From NCBI GenBank assembly GCA_022509105.1, contig JAFLTV010000013.1, positions 1 to 50,742 of the forward strand: DNA of 50,742 nt, written 5' to 3'. Origin of the DNA: Muribaculaceae bacterium (GTDB lineage Bacteria > Bacteroidota > Bacteroidia > Bacteroidales > Muribaculaceae). The notes beneath the pieces were generated by a model. That model was not told where the DNA came from. It saw nothing but the letters and a program-made list of their open reading frames with translations, and did not search any database. Numbering within the stretch: position 1 is the first letter of the stretch; each line of letters starts with the position of its first letter. Below, piece after piece: positions 7,412 through 16,100 of the stretch. A program made the position numbers and the translations under genes.

Positions 7412-7653
7412 GAAACAACTCACACCTGAGGCAGTATATGATTACCTTATCTGTATCTCTACAGACTTAGGACAATATGTTACTTGCCCAGGAAGACTGT
7501 TTCTGACTTTTCGTTGCCTTGCGAATGGTCCAGATTCGTTGAACAAAAAGTGCGAAACGCTTCTCTTAATATGTCCGCCAAATAGTTGTCACTACCTGAC
7601 TCTGCAAATTTATAAAAAATTTACAAACAGACAAAACAGGTGTGAGTCGTTTT
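7412..7653. repeat. Imperfect inverted repeats bounding a promoter-bearing segment
   Basis: The left arm 7412-7428 (GAAACAACTCACACCTG) is the reverse complement of the right arm 7637-7653 (CAGGTGTGAGTCGTTTT) at 15 of 17 positions, with an 11-base perfect core. The enclosed 208 bases contain the best promoter for the operon, immediately inside the right arm. Arms of this size around a promoter are the layout of Bacteroidales invertible promoters. Inversion itself is inferred, not seen. Confidence 0.5.
7605..7635 (-). promoter_or_regulatory. Consensus Bacteroidetes promoter for the RiPP/TIR operon
   Basis: On the minus strand TTTG (7635-7632) is followed by a 19-base spacer and TAAATTTG (7612-7605). 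This is an exact fit to the Bacteroidetes -33/-7 pattern and points toward the 93-residue gene. Transcription would start near 7598, giving a leader of about 315 bases. An alternative -7 box, TATCTTTG at 7692-7685, abuts the kinase terminator and lacks a good -33. Confidence 0.6.
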
Positions 7654-7690
7654 GACTTTTCCGCTCGCTAATAAATAGCTGATGCAAAGA

Positions 7691-7716
7691 TAAAAAAGAA
7701 GGTTGGAAAAACCTTC
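7691..7716 (-). terminator. Rho-independent terminator of the kinase operon
   Basis: Read on the minus strand, GAAGGTT, a five-base loop and AACCTTC form a seven-pair hairpin (7716-7698) followed directly by six T residues (7697-7692). It lies 37 bases past the kinase stop and insulates the RiPP/TIR operon from read-through. Confidence 0.8.
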
Positions 7717-7753
7717 GTACAAATTGTCCAAATAAAAGATAGGAGCTTATCGG

Positions 7754-9058
7754 TTAATTTTCAATCTGAAGGGCTTGAGAGTTTTCTTCTATATTTGATT
7801 TCTCTTTCTTATTGGAAGTAAGTTTCAAAAGCATCGCTGAAGTCCTGGATTCAAAAGTTTTTATAATCAATTCGTCAATGAAATAGGTTTTATCAGGATA
7901 TTCAGCTTTCAATTCTTCCCCGTATGCCATCATATTATCCAATTCTTTTGAGTAAGTATCAATTAATTCCTGAGTCCTGTGGTTTGAATTTCTATAACTT
8001 TCGTCGGTCATCATCCTGTTGAACATCGGGGTTACCTTTACAGAAAAAAGTGCATCCAATTTCCTTTCTATTTTTTTAGAAATAACTCGTTCTGATTCCC
8101 TTTCTGAATGAATTGACGGCAACGTGATTTTTGAGTTTTGATGAGGTTTAATTGATGTTTCTTCCGGCACTGATGTTTCTTGATTCTGAATTTCCGGAAG
8201 GTTAGGTTCCGGAGTTTCTATCGTTGATTGTTCGTCGGATTCTTCCACTTCCTCATAACCTTTCGGATTACTGATAACCACACTTAAAATTCCGCAAAAT
8301 ATCAAGCCGGAAACTATTGCGATTATCCATTTCTGATGATTTTTGCGAGGAAACGGTATGGCATTTATAGCGTCTTCAGCGGTCTTGAACCGATTGTCGG
8401 GATGATTGGCGGTAGCTTTCCGGATAAATTGTTTCCAAACCTTATTTTGACCGGCTGTTTCAGTGAGGCACCCCATCACTTTCCCGACCTGAAATATATC
8501 GGTGGTAATATCGAGTTTCCCGAATGTTTGCTCCGGTGCCATGTATTCTGACGTGAAACCGGGTGATGAGTCACATTCGGCACTTGCGGCACAACTCAGA
8601 TCAATAATCTTTATTTGATTTCCAAGATTTGAAACCATGATATTTTCCGGTTTCAGGTCAAGATGCAAAATACCTTTATTATGCAGATATCTCAAAGCAT
8701 TCAGAATCTGGCTGCAAACATTCTGAAGAAAGCCCGGTTGTTGAAGGCGCCGGTCTTTATTGTCTATAAGGTCTTTCAATGTTTCCCCATCGATATATTC
8801 TTCATAGATGCAATTATCCAGGAGAGAATAATATCTTACAATGTTCGGATGATTCAGACCGTAACCCAATATGAATTCTTTTCGGAGGGCCTCGAGGGAT
8901 ATTAAATCAGCAGCAAATTCAGGAGTCAGAGACTTCATAAAGTGTAAGACTCCGTTACGTCTCGTTTTATAGTAACGAAAACGTTTAGAAGATCCAATCT
9001 CTATCCGATCTGCGGTTGAATCGATTTCTGTGGACAAAGTGTTGAAATCACTCTCCAT
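7754..9058 (-). CDS. Membrane-anchored Ser/Thr protein kinase
   Basis: The protein has 434 residues. Residues 15-230 form a eukaryotic-like kinase domain: candidate ATP lysine K42 (HFMKSL), C-helix Glu61, catalytic loop HLDLKPEN with D134 and N139, metal-binding D153 in IIDLS (replacing DFG) and the substrate-loop APE at 174-176. The glycine-rich loop is poorly kept. One transmembrane helix lies at about 244-263 (WIIAIVSGLIFCGILSVVIS). The remaining 170 residues should be periplasmic: an acidic Pro/Glu-rich stalk followed by a helical domain. This matches bacterial Hanks-type receptor kinases that sense the envelope. HLD instead of HRD and DLS instead of DFG are atypical, but the key aspartates remain, so activity is plausible. 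Its start overlaps the upstream gene by 11 bases. Confidence 0.85.
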   Translation of the reverse strand: MESDFNTLSTEIDSTADRIEIGSSKRFRYYKTRRNGVLHFMKSLTPEFAADLISLEALRKEFILGYGLNHPNIVRYYSLLDNCIYEEYIDGETLKDLIDNKDRRLQQPGFLQNVCSQILNALRYLHNKGILHLDLKPENIMVSNLGNQIKIIDLSCAASAECDSSPGFTSEYMAPEQTFGKLDITTDIFQVGKVMGCLTETAGQNKVWKQFIRKATANHPDNRFKTAEDAINAIPFPRKNHQKWIIAIVSGLIFCGILSVVISNPKGYEEVEESDEQSTIETPEPNLPEIQNQETSVPEETSIKPHQNSKITLPSIHSERESERVISKKIERKLDALFSVKVTPMFNRMMTDESYRNSNHRTQELIDTYSKELDNMMAYGEELKAEYPDKTYFIDELIIKTFESRTSAMLLKLTSNKKEKSNIEENSQALQIEN

Positions 9059-9608
9059 CTATTATTTCAATTGAATATACTCCATCCACACGGGCTGCTG
9101 TATAATTTCCCAAAGAATTGCCACCTCTCACCACTTCCTTTGCGATAAAAGGAAAACCTATAGCTATTTGAGAAAGGAAGATGATATCTTCTTTTTGTAA
9201 TTTGCTGTTACGGGCTTCCAAAATTTCATATTTCTCGCCTTGAATATGATGAATCTTTATCTCTCTATCCGGACTCCATTTAATAACCACATCCGAATTT
9301 ATAGGCAATTCCTTTAGATCTATAAATTCTTCAGGACGGTTAAAGTCTGAAATTTTATTTTGCAGGTCGGTATTCAAGAGATTCCAATTGTCATAACCTA
9401 AATATTTGGCCAGAATATCGCGGGTCACTTCTCTGGGGCTGGATTCATAAGGCAAGATTCCAACGAGCCTTTTCACAGTGTTAAGCGAAAGGGCTTCACC
9501 CGTCTTGGCTTCTATATCGTTTCTCAAGAATTCAGCACCTGTTTTAGTGGTTACATCAATATTTGCTTTTTCGCTTAGAAGCTTTATTATGATTGTCTGG
9601 AGTTTCAT
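9048..9608 (-). CDS. Kinase-linked protein with N-terminal helical domain
   Basis: The protein has 186 residues. Residues 1-85 form a helical domain with a pattern familiar from Bacteroidetes proteins (GAEFLRNDIEAKTGEALS, then NTVKRLVGILPYE and LAKYLGYDNW), possibly a DNA- or protein-binding helix-turn-helix-like fold. Residues about 100-186 are predicted to be beta-rich (DVVIKWSPDREIKIHHI, ENTIRELY YAARVDGVYSIEII-like strands near the end). No enzyme motif is visible. It overlaps the kinase start by 11 bases, so the pair is translationally coupled and this protein is a likely partner, substrate or regulator of the kinase. No precise family is named. Confidence 0.7.
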   Translation of the reverse strand: MKLQTIIIKLLSEKANIDVTTKTGAEFLRNDIEAKTGEALSLNTVKRLVGILPYESSPREVTRDILAKYLGYDNWNLLNTDLQNKISDFNRPEEFIDLKELPINSDVVIKWSPDREIKIHHIQGEKYEILEARNSKLQKEDIIFLSQIAIGFPFIAKEVVRGGNSLGNYTAARVDGVYSIEIIDGE

Positions 9609-9653
9609 GACATGGTTTGTGTTCTGAAATTTTCAGTACTCTGCAATATAAAG

Positions 9654-9661
9654 CAAAATTA
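9654..9661 (-). promoter_or_regulatory. Likely -7 box of the kinase operon
   Basis: TAATTTTG on the minus strand matches TAnnTTTG and would give a start site about 40 bases before the first gene of the kinase pair. The -33 region is not clear. Confidence 0.4.
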
Positions 9662-9746
9662 GCGAAAATTAGTTATTTGGGGAATAAAATTTCAATAGGG
9701 AGAAGTAAGTAAAGGGAGAAGTGCTCCGCATCTAAGAGTTCAATCT

Positions 9747-10112
9747 TTATGATTTCGGATTATCACGGTTGAAATGTTTCATATCCGAGGGTAAAATCAT
9801 GGAGGTTTCAACTAATCCGGCAATCTCTCCGTTGTATTTCCAAGAAGACTGGAAAATCAGTTTATTGACGCCGTTCTTTGTGATTGTATATGTGTTGGAG
9901 CCGCCCTCATGAAGCAATCTTCTGATTATTTTTTGTGCATGTTCAGGGTGACAGTCCATTAAATTTCTGCCAATCAAACTTTCTCCATCTTTACAGAAAG
10001 TTTCTATCGACCTCCGGTTCATATAGATTATCTTGCATTCTTTGTCGGCTATTGTTACGGCATAATTCACATCATCAGCCCACCGGGCTAACATTTCAAT
10101 TGTATTGTTCAT
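9747..10112 (-). CDS. Small PAS-domain protein
   Basis: The 121-residue product is essentially one PAS domain. It begins MNNTIEMLARWADDVNYAVT and continues with the PAS strands IADKECKIIYMNRRSIETF, the LIGRNLMDCHPEHAQKIIRRLL helix pair and the closing strands TYTITKNGVNKLIFQSSW and AGLVETSMIL. PAS domains bind small ligands or cofactors, or mediate dimerisation. With no output domain it may act as a stand-alone sensor or partner protein. An upstream ATG at 10142 would add ten residues (MILSIYKQKI), but I prefer the inner start because the domain begins there. A -7-like box, TATTTTTG, lies at 10247-10240. Confidence 0.8.
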   Translation of the reverse strand: MNNTIEMLARWADDVNYAVTIADKECKIIYMNRRSIETFCKDGESLIGRNLMDCHPEHAQKIIRRLLHEGGSNTYTITKNGVNKLIFQSSWKYNGEIAGLVETSMILPSDMKHFNRDNPKS

Positions 10113-10265
10113 GATTTTTTGTTTATATATACTGAGAATCAAGTGTTTAATGAAATTTTTGTTTTTATTTATTCATGGAGAGGAATAATATTATGGGAGA
10201 ATAAAATCTACGTAAGCCCCAAGTTTTTGGTTATTAATGCAAAAATAATAAGCATGGCTTAAACT

Positions 10266-12710
10266 CTAAAATTTGAGAACCCGCAAATTTGTAACTGTTT
10301 TTGCGGGATAACTTACGGAATTGATTTTGAGAGTTATTGGCCGATCATCTTTGGAGGAACGCAGTATAACGGTGGCTTTACCTTGATAAAGGCTTCTTGT
10401 GGCTTTTTTGCCGGCGGAGTGAGGCTGCGGAGTGAAAAGTTCATCGGAATACATATCTCCATTGATTACACCCTCAATCACAGCAGGCCCTTCCACTTCA
10501 AAAGTCAATAAATCTGAAGCCGTGGGATTCAAAATGCCTTCATTGTCTATTGCTGAGATTGTTATATGCTGTAGGTCGTAACCGTCGGCTTTCCATTGAA
10601 GGTTATCAATTTCCACTTTCAATTCACCGGCTTCCCCGGCGGTATTTATAAGATGGTTTGATATTTTATTGCCTGCAGCATCATATGACACAGCTTCTAT
10701 TTTTCCTGCTTCATAGGGAATATTTTCCCAGAGAATCCGGTTTCTCTTTTGGTTGTCGGTCAGGTTATTTTTTTGTTTTCCAATGCTTATGCCATTTATA
10801 AACAATTCCACTTCGTCGCCATTAGTAAAAGTATAAAGATTAACGGTTTCACCCGGGGTTCGGTTCCAGTTTTCAGATAGTTGCATGGTTCCTACCGATA
10901 CATCATTCCACATTCTCTCCTCATTTGATTCTATAATTCCGATGTGCACCAGGGGTTCATCCGGTATAAAATAACTCTTCACCAAATAAGCTAAAGGCTT
11001 TGGCTGAAGTGAAATGTCAAACAACCCTTCTGTCCAACCTTTAGCAGGCCATCCTTTCGATTCTCCCAAATAATCAATAGCGCCCCAATAGGCAAGCCCT
11101 ACCACTTTGTCAAGATCCATATTGTAAAAGTTGGAAGGAATACCCGAAGCGTTGGCCTCACTTTGATAAAATATCATCCAGGGGAATTTCTCTCCATCAC
11201 CGGGAAAATACATGTAGCGATAGTTATAGGCAGCTATATCTGTTTCCATCGCTAAAGGAGCAGGCAGAGAATCGGTAAGTTCATTTCGTCCGCGCGGATG
11301 CATAGCCACAGTAACAGGGCGTGACGTATCATATCTGTTTAGAAGAGTTTTTTGCAGTTTATAGGGAGTGACTCCCCAGTCATTGTAGGGTAAGTCAGGA
11401 ATCAATTGTAACTCATTACCCAGGCTCCACATTACAACCGAAGGGTGATTCCTGTCTCTTTTTACCCATTCAGGCACATCGTGGAGCCATTGTTCGTTCC
11501 AATCTTTCCTACCTCCGGCATACCGGTTTGTCCATTTGTCATATAATTCATCAACAACCAATATTCCATATTCATCACAAAGGTCAAGGAAAGATTTACT
11601 GTAAGGATTGTGGGAGGTGCGGATATGATTAAATCCGAAATCTTTCAATAATTTAATCCGTTTTTCCATAGCAGCCGGATAAGCAGCGGCTCCTAAGGCC
11701 CCTAAAGTGTGATGATTAGCAATTCCTTTAAGAAGAACTTTCTTGCCGTTAAGCTTAAAACCGAATTCCGGGGAATATTCAATAGAACGGATTCCAAACC
11801 TTTCAGTAACCACATCTGCAGTTTCTCCTTGCGGAGTAAAAACAGTAGCTTCAAGAGTATACAAATAGGGGAGTTCCGTGTCCCAAAGATTTGGATTTTT
11901 TAAAATTATGCTGTCAAGACGGAATTCACGTATTTTTTGACGTTGGTTATTCCAAAGCTTGTTTCTTCTTGAGTATACTTCCCGGCCCTCGGCATCAAAA
12001 ATTTTTATCCCAACGTCTAAAGAGTCTGTATTGACAAATGTGGCCAGTTCCCCATTTATAAGGATAGTGGCTTTATCTTCTGAAATTTCAGGAGTGGAGA
12101 TCTGAATAGGGTGGCGTGTAAAATACTGATTCGGGTTTCCTATTTTCAGTTTCACGTCTCGGTAAAGTCCCCCTCCCGTATACCAGCGGGAATTCTCAGG
12201 GTTACCCGTATCCGCTCTCACAGCGATTATGTTTTCACCTTCATAGTTTATTTTATCTGAGATATCCGCCTCAAACCCGAGATAACCGTAGTCTGTACCT
12301 CCGATTCTTTCTCCGTTCAGAAACAGATCACCGGTGAGCATAATGCCTTCAAAATCCAGAAGCACTCTTTTCTCTTTCCAGGAAGAATCAGCTTGAAAGG
12401 ATTTCCTATACCATCCTGTGCCCATTTCCTTAAAACCTCGAGAACTCAGACGACTTGCTATATTAGCCATTTGATTAGAATCATCGGGTCGTTCATCGGG
12501 ATCAGGAGCGACCCAAGGCTGGCATATCTGAAAGTCATGAGGAAGGTTTATTGATTGCCATTCGGAATCATTGTAGGTGGTTTCGGAATAGACAATACTA
12601 TCGCCATAATGGAATTTCCAACCAAAATTGAAATCTAAAGACTCCATTCCCCATGATAGAAAACTTCCATTTAATAAAATTATTATCATTAAAATTTTAA
12701 GAATCTTCAT
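10266..12710 (-). CDS. Glycoside hydrolase family 2 protein (beta-galactosidase-like)
   Basis: The 814-residue exported enzyme has a signal peptide (MKILKILMIIILLNGSFLSWG). An N-terminal jelly-roll sugar-binding domain follows (FNFGWKFHYGD, GWYRKSF, LDFEGIMLTGDLFLNG, WYTGGGLYRDV), then an immunoglobulin-like domain, then the TIM barrel from about residue 320 (FNHIRTSHNPYSKSFLDLCDEYG). Acid/base Glu is in VVMWSLGNELQ; the nucleophile candidate is Glu in IFYQSEAN. The C-terminal part (YTFTNGDEVELFINGISIGK onward) is a DUF4982/Ig-like tail. Family members release galactose or related beta-linked sugars from plant or host glycans in the periplasm. It stands alone, with no SusC/D pair visible nearby. 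Confidence 0.9.
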   Translation of the reverse strand: MKILKILMIIILLNGSFLSWGMESLDFNFGWKFHYGDSIVYSETTYNDSEWQSINLPHDFQICQPWVAPDPDERPDDSNQMANIASRLSSRGFKEMGTGWYRKSFQADSSWKEKRVLLDFEGIMLTGDLFLNGERIGGTDYGYLGFEADISDKINYEGENIIAVRADTGNPENSRWYTGGGLYRDVKLKIGNPNQYFTRHPIQISTPEISEDKATILINGELATFVNTDSLDVGIKIFDAEGREVYSRRNKLWNNQRQKIREFRLDSIILKNPNLWDTELPYLYTLEATVFTPQGETADVVTERFGIRSIEYSPEFGFKLNGKKVLLKGIANHHTLGALGAAAYPAAMEKRIKLLKDFGFNHIRTSHNPYSKSFLDLCDEYGILVVDELYDKWTNRYAGGRKDWNEQWLHDVPEWVKRDRNHPSVVMWSLGNELQLIPDLPYNDWGVTPYKLQKTLLNRYDTSRPVTVAMHPRGRNELTDSLPAPLAMETDIAAYNYRYMYFPGDGEKFPWMIFYQSEANASGIPSNFYNMDLDKVVGLAYWGAIDYLGESKGWPAKGWTEGLFDISLQPKPLAYLVKSYFIPDEPLVHIGIIESNEERMWNDVSVGTMQLSENWNRTPGETVNLYTFTNGDEVELFINGISIGKQKNNLTDNQKRNRILWENIPYEAGKIEAVSYDAAGNKISNHLINTAGEAGELKVEIDNLQWKADGYDLQHITISAIDNEGILNPTASDLLTFEVEGPAVIEGVINGDMYSDELFTPQPHSAGKKATRSLYQGKATVILRSSKDDRPITLKINSVSYPAKTVTNLRVLKF
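10280..10307 (-). terminator. Hairpin overlapping the 3' end of the GH2 gene
   Basis: CCCGCAAA and TTTGCGGG form an eight-pair stem with a 12-base loop, ending 14 bases before the last base of the stop codon. An AAATTTT stretch follows on the minus strand. It may serve as a transcript end or an mRNA-stabilising structure. Confidence 0.4.
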
Positions 12711-12791
12711 AATTAATAAAAAATTTTGGTTATTTAAATCCTTGAAAATATTTAAATTATGTTTTATAAATATGTTTTATAGCATATTTTA

Positions 12792-12823
12792 TTTGTAAAT
12801 TCAATTTAAAAGGTATAATTTTG
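12792..12823 (+). promoter_or_regulatory. Consensus promoter for the 37-residue peptide gene
   Basis: TTTG (12792-12795), a 20-base spacer and TAATTTTG (12816-12823) fit the Bacteroidetes promoter pattern exactly. Transcription would start near 12830 and leave about 118 untranslated bases before the peptide start. The rest of the gap between the GH2 start and this gene is AT-rich, with a tandem ATGTTTTATA. Confidence 0.65.
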
Positions 12824-12947
12824 CACTCTCGAACAAGAAATGTAGGTTCTTAGGTAAAAAAGATTGTACCGTGAGAAACTTCAGTTAGAGTAAATTTTTA
12901 AGAGTGGCGAGATAATTAAAATTAATATTAACTTAAAACTTTTTAAA

Positions 12948-13061
12948 ATGAGAACAACAACTAAGTTTTTCAAAAAAGCTGCGAGATGGTATTTTAAAAA
13001 AGCAGCGCAAAACTATACCTGGCTTCCTACGGGATGCATTCCTGTAACCCGGGTAAAATAA
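12948..13061 (+). CDS. 37-residue cationic peptide with tandem FKKAA repeat
   Basis: The gene encodes 37 residues starting MRTTTKFFKKAARWY, then FKKAAQNYTW and LPTGCIPVTRVK. Two eight-residue units, FKKAARWY and FKKAAQNY, repeat in tandem and would make a basic amphipathic helix; one cysteine lies in a Pro-rich tail. The start sits behind an A/T-rich TTAAAACTTTTTAAA leader typical of the phylum, and an exact-consensus promoter lies upstream. No family is recognised. A secreted antimicrobial, a membrane-active toxin or a small RNA- or ribosome-binding protein are all possible. A dedicated promoter and repeat structure argue against a chance frame. Confidence 0.6.
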   Translation: MRTTTKFFKKAARWYFKKAAQNYTWLPTGCIPVTRVK

Positions 13062-13080
13062 ATTAGGTTTATAGTTTATT

Positions 13081-13109
13081 AAAACCCTCCCGAGCAATAC
13101 GGCTCGGGA
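13081..13109 (-). terminator. Terminator of the pilus operon (possibly bidirectional)
   Basis: TCCCGAGC (13088-13095) and GCTCGGGA (13102-13109) form an eight-pair GC-rich stem with a six-base loop. On the minus strand it is followed by GGGTTTTAA, and it lies 24 bases past the last pilus gene. On the plus strand it may also stop the 37-residue peptide transcript. Confidence 0.7.
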
Positions 13110-13132
13110 AGGTAGAGGGATCAGGGAAAATA

Positions 13133-16100
13133 TTAATCCTTCTTAATATTCAACACTACTTTTTGTAACTGATAATTATTCCCGGTTATAATCAGACCGT
13201 TATTATTTCTAAGGTCTTGAAGCATCTCTTCATTGAAGGTTACAGTATACGAGGCAGGTATTCGGTTGCCCTCTTCATACCCCGGATTCTGGGGAGTTAA
13301 CATTCCATAACTGATATCATCAGTACCACCGAGAGCACTATTTAATCCTTTTATTACAGGCCAACCTCCTTGATTCAAGCGTAATCGTATAACTAAATCA
13401 TTCCACCAGGCTTCCACTGTTACAGTAAGTGTACTTCCAACAGTTACACTTTCCCAATTATAATTAGAACCTAAAAGATCCCAACCATCACTCCAATGTA
13501 CACCAAAAGCTCCGGACCATTCAATATCTCCTTCTGTGAAGTAGCTATCACCTCCGCCTCCTGAGGAGCCATCGTCGGTGATACAATCAGTGGGATAATA
13601 TCCATCATTTGCCAACCCTGCAAGTGAAGTGAATACATTGGTATCTCGTCCTTCTCCGGTTTCACAAAAATCATAATATGCTCCATTGGTTACCGGCCAA
13701 GAATAGTCTTCCGTGAGGAACGCAGGGTTATAACTCAAATTTGTTTCAAAACTATTTTCATTTCTTGTGTAAATGGCTACTTTGCCATCCTCAAGAAGCT
13801 TTACGAAGAGAACCCTCAGATGGTCAGGACTGCTTGTTGTTGAACAATAAAAATGTTGCCATTTCATAGCTGAAGCGGTTGTTCCTACCGCTCTACCCGG
13901 GAATGTGAAAATTGGAGTCGGGATTGAAGAAGAGACATCGAACAGGAAAACGTGGGTAGCCTCATGCACGTTTAGACTTATATAATATTCTTGAGGAGGA
14001 GTGACATCATCTTTAGTGCCGGCCTTACATCTCACCGGCATACGATGGTCAGTCACGCTGGCATTGGTATATGAAGATGCCGACCCATTAAGATAGAGAG
14101 CTCTCAGCCAGTTGCCCATCTGTTCCTTTTCCATTGCCGGAGCTTCCGTTACTGACCAATAGTAGCCGGCTCCTGCATCACCGCTGTTTCTATCTTCGCT
14201 ATACCGTGTAGTTTCATTATAAATATTGTTCGAATTTACGAAACGAGTTTTTTGAAAATATACATTTCCAATTTTGGGGTTACCGGTTACATAATAAGTA
14301 GACATGTAGACCGTATTATTGTATGTCACGTTGCTGGTAGTAAAATTAGGAGCAAATCTCAAAGCATCCCATTCTGTCTGGTTGGGAACATGATATCCCG
14401 GTGGACACATCCCGAAATCCCATTCCGGAAGTTGGAAATCCCTCGGTTCATTGATAATAGTGTAGTATAAACCGGCAGCACTTTTGTCAATATTTTCTTC
14501 TGAAATATCAATAAATGATTTGTTTGAGGAGGCACAGATATTCCTGTCAAGCCAATAACCGTCGCCCATCGGTACCACCTCATAATAATAATACCCTTTC
14601 TTATCGTCAGGCACATACTTATTGTTTCCCTCATAATGGAAGAATCCCGTGTGATAAAGACTCGCGGTTATATCTGTAGTCGAGTCATCATCAAAAGTCA
14701 CGGTAAAGATGATATTGCCTCCTGCATAGTCATACAATTTATTACCGCTCTCCATTTTCAGAGTAATCTTATTCCCATTACGGCTGGGTACAATATTTTG
14801 TTTTAGGAAAGCATCGGTTGTTGAACTGAAATTGCATTGAATATCTTTGATGTTTTTGTTAATATCAGAGCGTTCACTCAATTTAGTGAAATTTATTTCA
14901 TAGACATATTCCCATGGGTCAACAACTAATTTTCCATTCTCTTCTTTTTCTCCGTATGGCATAGGGAAATGGAATCCGTTTGAGCGTTTTTTCGCATTTG
15001 TCATTTCATCGGCATGTATGCCGAAGAGTTTTGGGCTTTCTCCATACCGATCGACTCCTTCTCCCTTACCGGTTACGAATTTCCAATAATCAGATATTTC
15101 CCCAAGTCTGTTGCCACTGCTGCCATACATGGTCAATGTAACATCACACACCTCCGGCAAAAGGAAGGCAGCTTCATAAGAAACTTTTACTTTTCTTGAC
15201 AAACCTTTCCATGTAACCAAGAGCTCCCATGTCTGATCTTCATAAATATTGACGCCGTCATTAATAGTGATCAAATAATCATATTGCTGTCCATGATTAT
15301 CCTTATCGTAGCTTGGACTTGGATCATCTTCAATAATTCTGTCATTAGATTCTCCTTCGGTATTATAGGAAACATCATGCTTTTGATGATCACCCACATA
15401 CTCAATAGTGATTTGATCTGAATTATCTAAAATTTCAATCGTTATGGCAGAAGCTTCTACAGTTTCATCAGGATCAAAACATTTAATTGTCAGGACTCCT
15501 TTTCTTCCCTCTTCCTTATTGGAAAGTATAACTTCGGGAGATACACCAAGTTCACGATATCCGTCTGTAACCATAGAAAGCACTTCCAAAGCATGGTCAT
15601 GGATTTCATATACTACAAACTGGTCACACTCCGGATGTCTTGAGGCTTCCTCCGGAGATGTGTATCCATCTGTCATAAACCCGGTGATTTTTATCTGATA
15701 ATAATAATTCGGATCAAGATTCAAATAATCGAGCTCGCCTTTATCGTCTTCCTTACGAAGATTTAATCTGTAATATTGGGTTTCGTTTTTTCTGTCAACA
15801 CCAACAACGACGAAAGCCCCGTTATTTATATCTCGTTTGCCGGATGAATCTTTCTGTCCAAATCCCATTGAAGGATAAACGAGAGCTATTCGCGTTCCCT
15901 GATCATCAGATTTTGCAGTTGTTGCTTCTTTATTGTAATAATTTTGAGATGCTGATAGGGGTGCACCTAAATCTCCCGTAGAAGAATAATTGTAAACTCT
16001 AAGTTCTTTAAAGGTGGCTTCGGTTTTAGGGTCACATTCCGCAGTAATTTTTGCTACACTCCTATATAAAGATATTGTTGAAGTCGATTCGTCAGCAGTG

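Larger units (their letters stand above)
7284..7690. other. Gene-free promoter region with repeats and strong stem-loops
   Basis: I see no convincing gene here; one plus-strand frame is open but looks like chance or a remnant. Three copies of GTGTGAG followed by a T-rich end occur at 7350 (plus), 7428-7412 (minus) and 7639 (plus). ACTGCCTCGG (7390-7399) can pair with CTGAGGCAGT (7427-7436), and AGCCTTGTT with AACAGGCT can form another stem at about 7355-7384. The region holds the promoter and long untranslated leader of the minus-strand RiPP/TIR operon. It may instead be the remnant of a small transposable element. Confidence 0.55.

Noticed and set aside
7359..7655. Open plus-strand frame of 98 codons in the promoter gap
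   Set aside because: It runs through the repeats and stems, has no recognisable domain, carries an unusual Cys/Leu composition, and opposes the operon leader. It could be a transposase remnant, but nothing supports expression.
7685..7692. TATCTTTG -7 box as the main RiPP/TIR promoter
   Set aside because: It abuts the T run of the kinase terminator and has no TTTG at the right distance. The site at 7605-7635 fits much better, though a secondary start cannot be excluded.
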